Source of the DNA: Blastomussa wellsi
Lineage: Eukaryota; Cnidaria; Anthozoa; Scleractinia; Plerogyridae
NCBI GenBank assembly: GCA_947652115.1
Contig: OX393566.1
Location: 13,515,749 to 13,579,748 of the forward strand
Length of the DNA stretch: 64,000 bases
Direction of reading: 5' to 3'
Shown here: piece after piece, positions 45,337-55,129 of the stretch
How the letters are laid out: every line of letters starts with the position of its first letter
How positions within the stretch are numbered: the stretch's first letter is position 1
Translations under genes and position numbers: made by a program
The notes under the pieces: generated by a model
Seen by the model: the letters and a program-made list of their open reading frames with translations, nothing else
Database searches by the model: none
What the model was told of the DNA's origin: nothing

Positions 45337-45474
45337 TTTTAGCCAATCAAAAAGCTAGAAATGCAATAGTCGGAGCTGAGAATATACTAAAATACAATAG
45401 ATAATAAACAAAAACAACTCAATACACAAGATAACAATCTAGCACATACTGCTCCTCTATTTTCCAAACTGAAA

Positions 45475-45955
45475 ATTGTAGACATCTTCCAAATCAATAT
45501 CCTCGATACTGCTAAATTCATGTTCCGCTACCACAATAATTTGCTGCCTCCACTTTTCCTCAATCTGTTTATGACAAACAGTCAAGTCCATAGATATGAC
45601 ACAACAACAGCCGGAAATTATCGCGTGCATTCCTGTCGCAAGAACATCAAGAAATTCACAATTCTTTACCAAGGACCTAGGATCTGGAACTGTCTTCCTG
45701 CAGCTATTACCAATTTGTCAAGCTTTTCTACCTTTATGAACAAAGTGCTAGAGTTTTTATTAAAATAGTTTCTGAGTTAGTTTCTGCCGCACTCCCTCGC
45801 AGCCCTTATCTCGCTTAATATTGTGATGTCGAGGTGGCCTCTCCTATAAGCCAGGTGGTTTCCTGAGGTCTCCTCGCCTAACAACCTGCTGTATTTCTAA
45901 ATTTGTTATTCGCATAAAGGCAAATAAATGATGACGATGATGATGATGATAAATA
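45475..45955 (+). mobile_element. LINE 3' end (RT C-terminus and tail)
   Basis: Frame 45520-45768 reads FRYHNNLLPPLFLNLFM, then KKFTILYQGPRIWNCLPAAI and FMNKVLEFLL, a common C-terminus of cnidarian non-LTR elements. The 3' UTR ends in AATAAATGATGACGATGATG (GATGAT microsatellite). It is 5'-truncated. Confidence 0.75.
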
Positions 45956-46089
45956 CAAAACCACAACATATTAAAGGCATAAAGCAAAATGGCGAGGGAA
46001 CCTAATAAAAAACCACGGGCTTGTAGGTTTAGGTTCCCTCACAATAAACACCAGATGACTGATTTATATAATTTATGACAAGCCTATCT

Positions 46090-46235
46090 CCACCTGGGTG
46101 GAGAGAGGCACTTTGAGAGTATAGTGTCTTGCCTAAGAACAACACAGTGCCCCGGCCAGGAGTCTGGAGTCAGTACACTTGCCATTTGGGGCATTACTGC
46201 ACCTTTCAATAACATGTGAACTCTGCTCAGTCAAG
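46090..46235 (-). mobile_element. SINE-like fragment (other half)
   Basis: Begins CACCTGGGTGGAGAGAGGCA and runs through GTGTCTTGCCTAAGAACAAC and GCCCCGGCCAGGAGTC. It continues the block missing at 45043, and the expected tRNA-type B box has decayed. Between the halves lie a fold-back MITE, a hairpin and a LINE end. Confidence 0.5.
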
Positions 46236-46389
46236 AGCTACCTCGCAGGAATCGGAAGTTCCAAAGGTAGGGTCCCTGGTTAAATTGTTATAATTTGGTA
46301 GATTTTCAATTGATTTTTTTTATTGGTCCTTTTACTTTTCTGACTGTTATCATAGGCTTGAGAAACCAAGGGTTTGAGAAAACAGGATT

Positions 46390-47490
46390 CAACTGTGTGT
46401 GGTTTACAGTTTTATGCACCAGTGTGCACTACAAACCCACAGATTCTCATAGCTATTTGTTGCATTCATCTTCACATCCATCACATGTCAAGAATTCCAT
46501 TCCTTATTCTCAGTGATTTTCCTTAAAATCAGAGGAAATGTGCAATACCTTCGACAAACGCGGATATCCTGCTTCTGTTGTTCAAGCGGGCCATCATCGC
46601 GCCCAACAATATGATCGACAGTCAGCACTACAAACGTCACAGAGAGAAAACGATAGAATTCCATTCACCCTCACATTTCACCCTCACAACCACGCAGTAA
46701 AATCCATCATTCTCAAAAACTTTAAATTACTTCAAAATGATCCCGACACTGGTAGAATCTTTTCGCAACCTCCATTAATTTCATTCAAACGCGACAAAAA
46801 CATAGGTAACTTTTTAGTCAGAAGTGCATTCCAAACAAGTGATCAACCCGGAACTTTTAAATGCGCTCGGGCACGATGCATAACATGCCCTTTTATTCAC
46901 AACGTCGACAAAATATCGGGACCCAAGCGATCTATCAAGATCACTGATCATTTCACCTGCACCTCGGCTACTGCATAACTTGCACTCTTTGCAAAAAGTT
47001 ATACATCGGCGAAACAGGGAGACGACTTGACGTAGACAAAGACGACAAAAATGCATCGAAACCGGTCACGAGACACTTCAATCTCCCAAATCATTCTAAG
47101 CAACATATGGCAGTCTGCGGCCTTTCCCTTCACCAAGGAAACACGGAAAGCCGTAAAACTCTAGAACAAAAATTTATTTTTCAAATCGGCACTCTTAATC
47201 CTCACGGTATCAACGAACGCTTTTCATTCAACTAATTTATTCCGTTGTTTTCACGTTACCAGGCACCAGCCAATAGCGAAGCTCCATCTTTCTGTATATA
47301 AAAAACACAGGACCCACAATTCCTTGATTCGCTCCGACGAAGGGCTAACGCTCGAAAGGTCAGCTCTTGAATCTCTTTACGGTGGCCAATTCACATTATC
47401 AACCCAGTTGATGAAACCAAATTATATTGTTATACTTCCCACCGACGCAGCACCACGGTTTCTTTAGAAACTTACCCCCTCTACTACACT
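46390..47490 (+). mobile_element. Penelope-like element, 3' half with GIY-YIG region and tail
   Basis: The plus strand reads the linker of a Penelope-like polyprotein (VHYKPTDSHSYL; CNTFDKRGYPASVVQAG; IILKNFKLLQNDPDTG; CARARCITCPFI). It then enters a GIY-YIG endonuclease segment (LCKKLYIGETGRR at about 46988-47026; RHFNLPNHSKQHMAV; LEQKFIFQIGTL), ending at the stop near 47235. Compared with the second copy at 55260-55610, this copy has a 10-bp deletion near 46970 and a deletion of about 27 bp near 47030, so the nuclease is broken. The RT domain is absent (5' truncation). The tail 47236-47490 carries the hammerhead-like motif at about 47325-47373. Confidence 0.85.
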
Positions 47491-48300
47491 GAGACCTGTA
47501 CAATTAACAAATGCGTCTGTATTGTCCAGTAAGAGATAACTGATGATGTCAAAATGTGGTAAGATCAAAAATGGCAAAGTGTGTCACTGATGTTCTTATA
47601 ACATTTTGGCGTCAGTCGTTGATCTATTACTGAACAGACGCATGCAGCAACGTGCATGGAATCTATTTGTTTTATATAATAAAGGAACAAAATTTAAAAA
47701 GCTTGACGTCATCAGTGCAGATGTGCCTTAATAGATCATAGCTAGGAACCAATCAAAATGCGTCCATAATTGAGCTTATTATATAATAAGATATAGTTTA
47801 GGCTAGCCTGTGGTCATCACCTCCCCTGATCACAGGTTTAGTTTAGGTGTTACGTATCCGTTTCTTACCTTTTTAACCCATATTTTTCAAAGTTATAACT
47901 TTCTGATTTGTGGAATTGTTTTATCAATATAAGGTACAGTAGAACCCTCTCAATGCGGTCACAAACAGGCCATAAAAATGTGGCCGCATCAGAGTAAGAG
48001 AAAAATTTTGGTATCCACTTGTCTGTTGCACAACCATCATATAATTTGGTTGTCCGAAACCCAAAAGTGCTTGTCCAAAAAGTTTTGTTCAAACTGCATT
48101 TAGAAATAAAATAAATGCATGTGGCTTTTGGTGCGTTTCAATGTATAGCAATGTTAATTGTGAACTATTTACAAGGTTACAAATGTTATTAGAAATAAAA
48201 AACTGACCATTTTCGACTTCATTACAAGTAACTCACCTTATCCTGCAGATAGCATACACTATTCACAATACTCAAAATCGGAGCGCGAAGCCAAAACATC
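47491..48300. other. Intergenic stretch with a possible pogo/Tigger-like end
   Basis: CAGTAGAACCCTCTCAATGC at 47937 resembles the terminal repeat of pogo/Tigger transposons, but no matching inverse end is seen. Otherwise nothing was recognised. Confidence 0.35.
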
Positions 48301-48488
48301 AAAATAACATGTTTTATGCACAAGGGTATGCAAGTGCACGGAGCCCTGAATCCCAAGGGGCTATAATAAATATGAATGAACACTCCCTCTCCGCTCATTC
48401 TCTGATCAGCGCCAAGGAGGAACGGTGGAACTCTTTTCAATTTATTCACGAATTTTCAGCAAAGAGCAGAAAGAAGACTAGATTGAGA

Positions 48489-48635
48489 ATGCCCCGAGAG
48501 GAAGAAGGAGCTCGAGGAGAAGTTCAGATACCACAGGAAATTCCAGGACCAGCTGTTCCTTTGCCGGGAAATAACGCACCTGGACAACCGGCGGCACAGC
48601 AAGCACGTCAACTGACGGCCGAAGAGAAACTTGAG
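48489..48635 (+). CDS. Leader exon of the tyrosine-recombinase retroelement
   Basis: ATG at 48489 opens 49 codons: an acidic/basic start (MPREEEGARGEVQ), a Pro/Gly/Ala-rich low-complexity middle and QLTAEEKLE at the end. Codon phase at the end is 0. Two donors sit 6 bp apart, GAG/GTAAAT at 48636 and AAT/GTGAGT at 48642; the second fits the consensus better and would add two residues without changing phase. The frame is also open upstream to 48309, so a longer N-terminus is possible. It has no recognised domain and probably provides a common N-terminus for Gag, Pol and recombinase. Confidence 0.65.
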
Positions 48636-48997
48636 GTAAATGTGAGTCTTGTCTACTCGTTTCTATTTGCATGCGGTTTTGTATAATGTTTTCGGCGATA
48701 GTTCTACATAGACGTTTTCTTGTCCCGATTTGGTTCGCAGTGTGCTCAGAATTCGCGACGGATTTTGTGTTTCTCGTCGCACGTGGTCGGGTCTGTATTA
48801 CATAAAGACGCCTATCCCAGGGGCTCCCAGGGTTTGCTTTTGCTGGTTTTGTCCAACGTCCATGGCTGGTTCCTTCGTTCTCGTCGTTTTGGGGCTATTG
48901 GGTTCACGTTTTATAGCTATTTTGTACTGTTTGTGTTTTACCCTGTTATTGTAAAGTAAATTACATAATATACATAGCTTTGTTAGTTTGTGTGGCC

Positions 48998-49845
48998 AGT
49001 CATGGTATGATTCCTCAGCGAGTCGTCTGTTGATGATCATGACTGTGTCGAATTGTGAAATGTATGCAATCTGTGATTTGCATTTTGTCATGGCGTGATT
49101 CTTCAGCGAGTCGTCTGTTGATGATCATGACTGTGGAAATGTATGGCCAGTGAGGCAATCTGTGATTTGCCTTTTGTCATGGCGTGATTCTTCAGCGAGT
49201 CGTCTGTTGATGATCATGACTGTGGAAATGTATGGCCAGTGGGGCAATCTGTGATTTGCCTTTTGTCATGGCGTGATTCTTCAGCGAGTCGTCTGTTGAT
49301 GATCATGACTGTGGAAATGTATGGCCAGTGGGGCAATCTGTGATTTGCCTTGTCATGGCGTGATTCTTCAGCGAGTCGTCTGTTGATGATCATGACTGTG
49401 GAAATGTATGGCCAGTGAGGCAATCTGTGATTTGCCTTTTGCCATGGCGTGATTCTTTAGCGAGTCGTCTGTTGATGATCATGACTGTGGAAATGTTTGG
49501 CCAGTGAGGCAATCTGTGATTTGCCTTTGTCATGGCGTGATTCTTCAGCGAGTCGTCTGTTGATGATAATGACTGTGAAAATGTATGGCTAGTGAGGCAA
49601 TCTGTGATTTGCTTTTTGTCATGGCGTGATTCTTCAGCGAGTCGTCTGTTGATGATCATGACTGTGAAATGTATTTGCCTTTTGGTCATGGCGTGATTCT
49701 TCAGCGAGTCGTCTGTTGATGATCATGACTGTGAAATGTATTTGCCTTTTCGTCATGGCGGGATTCTTCAGCGAGTTGTCTGTTGATGATCATGATTATA
49801 AAATGTATTGGTTTTTTGTCATGGCGTGACTCTTCATAATTGATC
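48998..49845. repeat. VNTR of 87-89 bp units in the leader intron
   Basis: Units start GTCATGGCGTGATTCTTCAG and include CGAGTCGTCTGTTGATGATC. Starts fall near 48998, 49087, 49176, 49265, 49352, 49441, 49529, 49618, 49685, 49752 and 49818. The first seven or eight are 87-89 bp; the last three are 66-67 bp because a GGCCAGTGAGGCAATCTGTG-type segment is missing. The array fills most of the intron 48636-49889. Confidence 0.92.
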
Positions 49846-49889
49846 AGTTTTTTGAATAGAATTTTGACTCAGCCTATTGTTCTCTATAG

Positions 49890-50423
49890 GCGTTGCAGTC
49901 TAAGTATGAAGATTTAAAGAAGAACTTAGACGCCCTTACAACGTCTTCTGTTGACAACCTTCTGGACAAAATACGTCGCTTGGCCTCCCGTCCTACTCCT
50001 GAATTTAATCGATTTGAGGCACTGGACCTTCTCGAAGCTCTGAAGAACGCGGCCCAAGATACGAAACATGAGAAAGCGGGATATTATCGCTACACATTTG
50101 AGACTTTACGCGGAAAGGCAGAAGAGCCTAACGACCAGTTCCGTAATTTCCTCCTTCCTTTGCTTGGCGATAAGGACATGGAGAAAGTGCTAGAAGTGGT
50201 GGCGAAAGTTGAAAAGACCAATCGCGCGAAGAAGGAGAGACAGAATACTGGGAATGGAAGAAGAGTGATGTCAGCTCCTTATACGGGGGCCCGCTGCTTC
50301 TACTGTGATCGTCCTGGTCACTTACAGGCAAACTGTTTTAAGAAGAGGCGAGATTTGGGCGGGCAATCTGGTCTCCCCCGCAGGGCTTCCCAATCCAGAG
50401 CCAGCACAAGCCACAATAAATAG
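49890..50423 (+). CDS. Gag-like exon with CCHC zinc knuckle
   Basis: It opens at the acceptor TTCTCTATAG/GCG (49890) and reads ALQSKYEDLKKNLDAL, a helical capsid-like region (FNRFEALDLLEALKNAAQD), a coiled-coil-prone stretch, then the zinc knuckle CFYCDRPGHLQANC (CX2CX4HX4C) near 50292-50334 and a basic Ser/Arg tail, stop TAG at 50421-50423. It has 177 residues in this exon with no internal ATG near the start, so it needs the leader for translation. Nucleocapsid-type packaging of the element's RNA is the expected role, from the knuckle and the position before RT. Confidence 0.8.
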   Translation, partial: ALQSKYEDLKKNLDALTTSSVDNLLDKIRRLASRPTPEFNRFEALDLLEALKNAAQDTKHEKAGYYRYTFETLRGKAEEPNDQFRNFLLPLLGDKDMEKVLEVVAKVEKTNRAKKERQNTGNGRRVMSAPYTGARCFYCDRPGHLQANCFKKRRDLGGQSGLPRRASQSRASTSHNK

Positions 50424-50787
50424 GAGACTGATTTTTGCAAAGTTTAAGTGGACTTTGAGATCACTGTAATGTCATTTAATTGTCTACAGGCTTTGAAGAA
50501 AATACTTACCATACGAATATTGGAAATAAATGTTTTCTTTTCCTCCATATTGAGCTGTTTTTCCTTTTTCGGGAATTTTTTCTCCTGTATAGATTGTAAT
50601 TTGCCCAGGGTTTGCTTGGAGTAACAGTTGTGAAAAAGAGTATCTAAACAAACTCCCCCGGTTATGCTGGGTCATGACTGTCATCCCTTGCTAGCTCCCC
50701 CGGGGTTCCCCACCTATGCGTCCTTCTAGGTGTTCTGTTTTGTTCACAAGTGTTTGTAATTGGGTTGTCTTTCCCTTCCCTCCTCAG

Positions 50788-53052
50788 AATTCTTGTCATT
50801 TGGCTTGGGACTGGGAGAACGATTTGGAATTTGAGAGAAAGCTTCACGCATATACCCAATATTCTCCAAGGCCAGTCAATTGGGTAGACTGGTCGGGGAA
50901 CTCTGTTGGGGATAGCACTGGGGTGACAGTCTCAGAGATCACGAGGGAGGAAATTGACCAGATTTTCCATGGAAATAAACTTGGAGACCCAGCAAGACTA
51001 CGGTTCAGAGACCCTGCTAGTTTTCGCGCTGGGGAAGTTCACAATCACTACCATCAATGGCATAATATAGTTGATGACCCTCCATCCCCCCAACAAGTAC
51101 AGCTTCTGAAATGGATCAACGATAAAGTCTCCATTTTCGAATATTTTCAACCCTTTTCTGGTAGTTTTAAAGGGAATCAGTATTGTTCGGATCGTCCACC
51201 CTCTGAACAATTCAGGAACAATATGTCATGTAAACCGTTTGTGAATTTTGTGAGAAGTACATTGCTTGATCGTTTGACGACGGGGGCAATTTCTCTGAAA
51301 GGTAAAGTTGGGGAAGTTGAACCTCCTCATCTGGTCCTACCCTTAACGGTGGAACCTACAAAGCCGAGACTTTGCCATGATGCTCGTTTTTTAAACTTAT
51401 GGATGAGGGACATGCCCTTCAAGTTAGATACCCTTCTGAATCTACCAAGATACGTGAGCCGTGATACCTATCAGACCATACTCGACGATAAGTCGGGCTA
51501 CGATCATCTCCTTTTGACTGAGGAAAGTAGAACTTTCTTTGGAATACAATGGGGTGGCTGGTACTTTGTCTACAACACCTTGCCCTTCGGATGGAAAATA
51601 TCCCCCTTTGTATATCATTCTACTGGTTTAGTGGTATCTAATTTCTTCCGTTCAATGGGAATACCGTGCTCACTGTATATTGATGATCGGCACAATGGCC
51701 AACTTCAGATCCAGCCAAACCAAGGGGCCTATGCTAATTTTACAAATCTTGATGAGCACAATTTCGCGGCTGCAAAATCGGCTGTTTTTCTGGTAGCCTA
51801 TTTTTTGATCAGCCTTGGATATTTTCTTGGTTTGTCAAAGTCCATTCTGATGCCTCGTAAGATTGTCCCATATTTGGGTTTTCTATCCGACTCCACTCGA
51901 GAGGTTTTTCTCCTTATCCCGGCAAAAAAGGAAAAGTTTCTTAGTCTGATTGAACGAACCCTGGCATGCTCGATGGTATCAGTCAAAAGCCTGCAGCGTT
52001 TGGTGGGTAAATGTGTCTCCTTTTCATTGGTGGTGCCAGGAGCTCTTCTCTATACCAGGGAGATGAATAGTGCAATTTCCAGGGGTCTGCGCACATCTAA
52101 ACCCATTAAGTTGCATGGAGCGCTGAAAGAGGAAATCTCACAATGGCTTTTTCTTCGCTCATGGGATGACCCACTCCCCTGGAGAGATGAACGCCATATC
52201 CGCATCTCCTTAGCATCAGATGCCTCAGCTTCAGGTTGGGGAGGTTCAGTTACCCTGAGTGATCGTACGGTGCAGGTCTCTGATTACTGGTTGGAGGAGG
52301 AACAAGGGTTCGATATTTCTGTGAAGGAGGCACTGGCACTCGATAAGGTCCTTCTTTCTTTCTCTGACTCCTTAAAGAACGCATGGGTAGATGGCTTCGT
52401 TGATAATCTGGCTGTAGTTCACTCCTGGCAAAGACAAGGGGGTAGGAGTATGTCTTTGAATAGGGCAATAAAGAAGCTATTTCTCACGACTACAAAGTAT
52501 AATATTGCCCTCCATTTGATGTACGTCCCATCGGATGAAAATGAGGCAGATGCACCCTCTCGCCGTCTGACAACCCTTGATAGCAAACTTCACCCGGAGT
52601 TATGGGAAAAGATACAACAAGAGTTTGGTGGTCCAAAGGGACATACATGTGACTTGATGGCACTTGACTCGAATGCGATGACAGACCAAGATGGTTCGCC
52701 CTTACCGCACTTCACGCCCCGCCCGTCACCACAATCGTCCGGTGTTAATCTTTTTGCGCAAGACCTATCTAGTGGAGCCCCGTTTTTGGACCATCCTTAT
52801 GTTTTCCCGCCTCTTTCCCTGATGGGATCTGTTCTGCGTTTTCTGAAATTTCATAGGCGATCGTGCACGATTGTAACCTTGGATGTTTACCCAAAAAAGT
52901 ATTGGTGGCCTCTTGTCCGAAATAATGCCAGAAAATCGCGTAAATTAGCAGTTAAAGGGAAAGTTGGAGCATTGCTGTCACCTTCCAAACAAGGATGGAT
53001 TCCTCATCCGGGGATCCCAGGAGACCTCTGGGCCTTTAGTGTACATTTTTAA
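50788..53052 (+). CDS. Reverse transcriptase-RNase H exon of the retroelement
   Basis: Acceptor CCCTCCTCAG/AAT at 50788, phase 0, then 754 codons without interruption. An N-terminal region of about 170 residues is followed by RT: VEPTKPRLCHDARFLNLWM, LDDKSGYDHLLLTEESRTFF, YNTLPFGWKISPFVYH, catalytic YIDD at 51676-51687, and PYLGFLSD. RNase H: SLASDASASGWGGSV, ISVKEALALDKVLL, VDGFVDNLAVVHSW and DENEADAPSR, with all four acidic positions present. A C-terminal region (HPYVFPPLSLMGSVLRF; CTIVTLDVYPKKYWW) resembles the Pol tail of DIRS elements. The frame is also open upstream of the acceptor to 50716, but the pyrimidine tract and phase favour 50788. Confidence 0.88.
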   Translation, partial: NSCHLAWDWENDLEFERKLHAYTQYSPRPVNWVDWSGNSVGDSTGVTVSEITREEIDQIFHGNKLGDPARLRFRDPASFRAGEVHNHYHQWHNIVDDPPSPQQVQLLKWINDKVSIFEYFQPFSGSFKGNQYCSDRPPSEQFRNNMSCKPFVNFVRSTLLDRLTTGAISLKGKVGEVEPPHLVLPLTVEPTKPRLCHDARFLNLWMRDMPFKLDTLLNLPRYVSRDTYQTILDDKSGYDHLLLTEESRTFFGIQWGGWYFVYNTLPFGWKISPFVYHSTGLVVSNFFRSMGIPCSLYIDDRHNGQLQIQPNQGAYANFTNLDEHNFAAAKSAVFLVAYFLISLGYFLGLSKSILMPRKIVPYLGFLSDSTREVFLLIPAKKEKFLSLIERTLACSMVSVKSLQRLVGKCVSFSLVVPGALLYTREMNSAISRGLRTSKPIKLHGALKEEISQWLFLRSWDDPLPWRDERHIRISLASDASASGWGGSVTLSDRTVQVSDYWLEEEQGFDISVKEALALDKVLLSFSDSLKNAWVDGFVDNLAVVHSWQRQGGRSMSLNRAIKKLFLTTTKYNIALHLMYVPSDENEADAPSRRLTTLDSKLHPELWEKIQQEFGGPKGHTCDLMALDSNAMTDQDGSPLPHFTPRPSPQSSGVNLFAQDLSSGAPFLDHPYVFPPLSLMGSVLRFLKFHRRSCTIVTLDVYPKKYWWPLVRNNARKSRKLAVKGKVGALLSPSKQGWIPHPGIPGDLWAFSVHF

Positions 53053-53231
53053 AGTGTATCTTATGACTGGCGGGTAACATGCACGAACGATTAATGATTT
53101 TTGTCCCTAACTTGTAGAGTTAATCTTGCCCCGCTAATTTATATTTGGTTAACATTGTCCGGGCATTGTATACGTTGGGGAAATAACACTTAACATTTTG
53201 AATACACATTTGCTGTTTCTGCTTTTGTTAG

Positions 53232-54587
53232 GATTTACCCGTTGTTGCGAAGCTGTTTACTCCTTCTGTGAGATGTCCAAATTGCAGCCATGCCAATGAC
53301 TCTGATTTTCGCTTTTGCCAACTATGCGGATATAAAAGGAAAATCTTAAACAACAAAAGTGGTACGCCTTTGGCTGTGGATTTAAACGCTATTGATGATC
53401 GTCTACGACAATTAACCGTGTTTGATCAAGCAACTAGCTACTCTAAACAAAAAGACTCGCTTCAAAGGGAACTAGAAAATTTCCTTTCTTCCCTACCAGG
53501 CTCCATTACAGTTTCAACTGTAACACCACGCGATATTTGCCGTTTCTTGGTTTTCAAAGACAAGAACGGGAAAACCCAGGTTCATCGTAACGGGTGCCCT
53601 CATCTGGGAAAGAGAGGCACATTTGAGTGTGTTTGTCCATTTCGACTTTCCTACAAAACCGTAGACTCGTACATTGGAAAGCTGCGGGCGATCTCTCATG
53701 CTATTGGACGTGATGGGGAATGGGATAGACGCCTTGGTCTCGGAAACCCGGCTGCGGATAAGTCCGTTAAAGACTATCTTCGCTTAATTACGGCTGAGCA
53801 ACTACAAGCAAGAGTAACACCAAAACAAGCTTTACCATTTTTTGTGGACAAACTTGCACAGTTAGCTGACCATATTGGTAGAGCCCTGCAGTCTCCCGAC
53901 CTTATTCCAACACAGCGTTTTATTCTTGCAAGGGATCAGGCATATTTTAAGGCGGTGTTTTTTAGTGGCGATAGGCCGGGGGATATGGGCCAAGTGAAGG
54001 TACCAGAAATTCTGAGATTCCCAAACGATGATGGGTTTCTTTTCAACCACGTGTGGGGTAAAACCTTGAGGGACGGGGATAGTAACGTCTTTGGAATCAA
54101 ACGAAACCCACAAACAAAGATCTGCCCAGTTCAGGGAATCGAATATTATATGGCGATGGCACAGCAACTAAGGATCGATTTAACAAAGGGTTATCTTTTT
54201 CGCCCAACTACACCACAAGGGGGCATACTCGATGCACCGTTCAACTCGTCTGCAGCGGAAGCTCGTTTAAAGGGATACCTTAAGGAGATGGGGTCAGACG
54301 ATGGAGAAACCCTTCATGGCTTTAGAGCGGGATGCGCTATAACCCTGGCATTATCAGGAGCTGAGTTATCGGAAATCATGGATCACGTTGGGTGGACACG
54401 ACGACATACTGCCTTACATTACTTGCAATTGGCCAAGGTTCTTAATCCAGCGGGTGCCTCTGCTCGCTTATCGACCGTAGACTTTCCATTTGTAACGTCC
54501 GAGTGGAATGATGTCAATGATTTAAAACGTTTTGTCTGCGCTTTCCCTTCACCCACAACTGAGAAAAGGTCGTTTACGGGGAAGTGA
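53232..54587 (+). CDS. Tyrosine recombinase exon with N-terminal zinc ribbon
   Basis: Acceptor TTTTGTTAG/GAT at 53232, phase 0, 451 residues to TGA. No usable ATG lies near the start, which again points to splicing. It reads DLPVVAKLF, then a four-cysteine zinc-ribbon motif (CPNCSHANDSDFRFCQLCG), a core-binding domain with a second Cys/His cluster (HRNGCPHLGKRGTFECVCPF), and the catalytic domain: Arg in FSGDRPGDMGQV, His-x-x-Arg in LHGFRAGCA, His/Trp in DHVGWTRRH and Tyr in TALHYLQLAK. All catalytic residues of the family are visible. It probably integrates the element's circular DNA. Confidence 0.88.
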   Translation, partial: DLPVVAKLFTPSVRCPNCSHANDSDFRFCQLCGYKRKILNNKSGTPLAVDLNAIDDRLRQLTVFDQATSYSKQKDSLQRELENFLSSLPGSITVSTVTPRDICRFLVFKDKNGKTQVHRNGCPHLGKRGTFECVCPFRLSYKTVDSYIGKLRAISHAIGRDGEWDRRLGLGNPAADKSVKDYLRLITAEQLQARVTPKQALPFFVDKLAQLADHIGRALQSPDLIPTQRFILARDQAYFKAVFFSGDRPGDMGQVKVPEILRFPNDDGFLFNHVWGKTLRDGDSNVFGIKRNPQTKICPVQGIEYYMAMAQQLRIDLTKGYLFRPTTPQGGILDAPFNSSAAEARLKGYLKEMGSDDGETLHGFRAGCAITLALSGAELSEIMDHVGWTRRHTALHYLQLAKVLNPAGASARLSTVDFPFVTSEWNDVNDLKRFVCAFPSPTTEKRSFTGK

Positions 54588-54609
54588 AATATTATCTTAA
54601 ATAAATCAC

Positions 54610-55125
54610 ATTGGTTACCGACCCTCTTATTTGAGTTTGGGTTTGAGTTTGGGTGAGAGTTGGGGAATAAGAATGGGTGTTTTCTAGGTTGTTTTGGGGT
54701 CTTTTTGTATTAAAATAACCTTGTTGGGGGTTTGCAAACGGAGCGGGTTAGCGCGTAGATCAATTTTCCCATAACTTAATAACAATGAGCGCGAGGTATT
54801 GTGTGATGTGAAATAGGATACCTTTTACCCCAGTTCTGCAGGAGGGAAAGAGCTTTCCAATGATACCCAGATGATATTGAATGGGCCGCTAATGGAGCTT
54901 TAAATACGCACAGAAACGCTTAGAAATTTCCATCAAAAACTAGGAGGAAAATTTCCCTCACTTACCCATGGCTACTTCGTGTTAAGTACTTCCTGTCTCA
55001 TTGATGGTTTCTTGGAAATTCTTGAATCGGAAGCAAACCCAGAAAAAAACCAATCAATGCATGACTACAAAATTTTTAAAAATCGCTTTTTTTTGCAAAA
55101 ATCTCCAGGAATCAATGGGTTAACT
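54610..55125. other. Region downstream of the retroelement, nothing recognised
   Basis: It starts with a short GTTTGAGTTTGGGT direct repeat (about 54634-54652). There are no open frames of note and no terminal repeat matching the upstream side near 48200-48340. Confidence 0.4.
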
Positions 55126-55129
55126 CAAA

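Larger units (their letters stand above)
48340..54605 (+). mobile_element. Tyrosine-recombinase retroelement with a shared leader exon and alternative 3' splice sites
   Basis: The order is leader exon (48489-48635), VNTR-bearing intron, Gag exon (49890-50423), RT-RNase H exon (50788-53052) and recombinase exon (53232-54587), all on the plus strand and all open. Each coding block starts at a polypyrimidine-AG splice acceptor in phase 0 relative to the leader donor, and each ends with its own stop. The content (Gag zinc knuckle, RT, RNase H, tyrosine recombinase) is that of DIRS/Ngaro-group elements. A TATA-like TATAATAAATA lies near 48364 and AATAAA lies at 54600-54605. Terminal repeats were not found. 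Confidence 0.75.

Noticed and set aside
45307..45340. Rho-independent terminator
   Set aside because: A hairpin plus T run looks like one, but the window is animal nuclear DNA and the hairpin has a third related piece nearby, so it is more likely a transposon remnant.
48998..49845. Minus-strand open frames over the 88-bp VNTR (NRRLAEESRHDK-type repeats) as a repeat protein
   Set aside because: The frames follow from the tandem repeat, shift at unit-length changes, and lie antisense in an intron.
50488..50640. A fourth spliced exon of the retroelement (acceptor TTGTCTACAG at about 50488, open for some 45 codons)
   Set aside because: The acceptor is plausible and in phase, but the product is a short phenylalanine/cysteine-rich string without features. 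The region fits the UTR between Gag and Pol exons better.
54100..54587. Host-gene phage-type integrase or bacterial contamination
   Set aside because: The recombinase follows RT-RNase H on the same strand with matching splice phase and lies among animal repeats, so it belongs to the retroelement.
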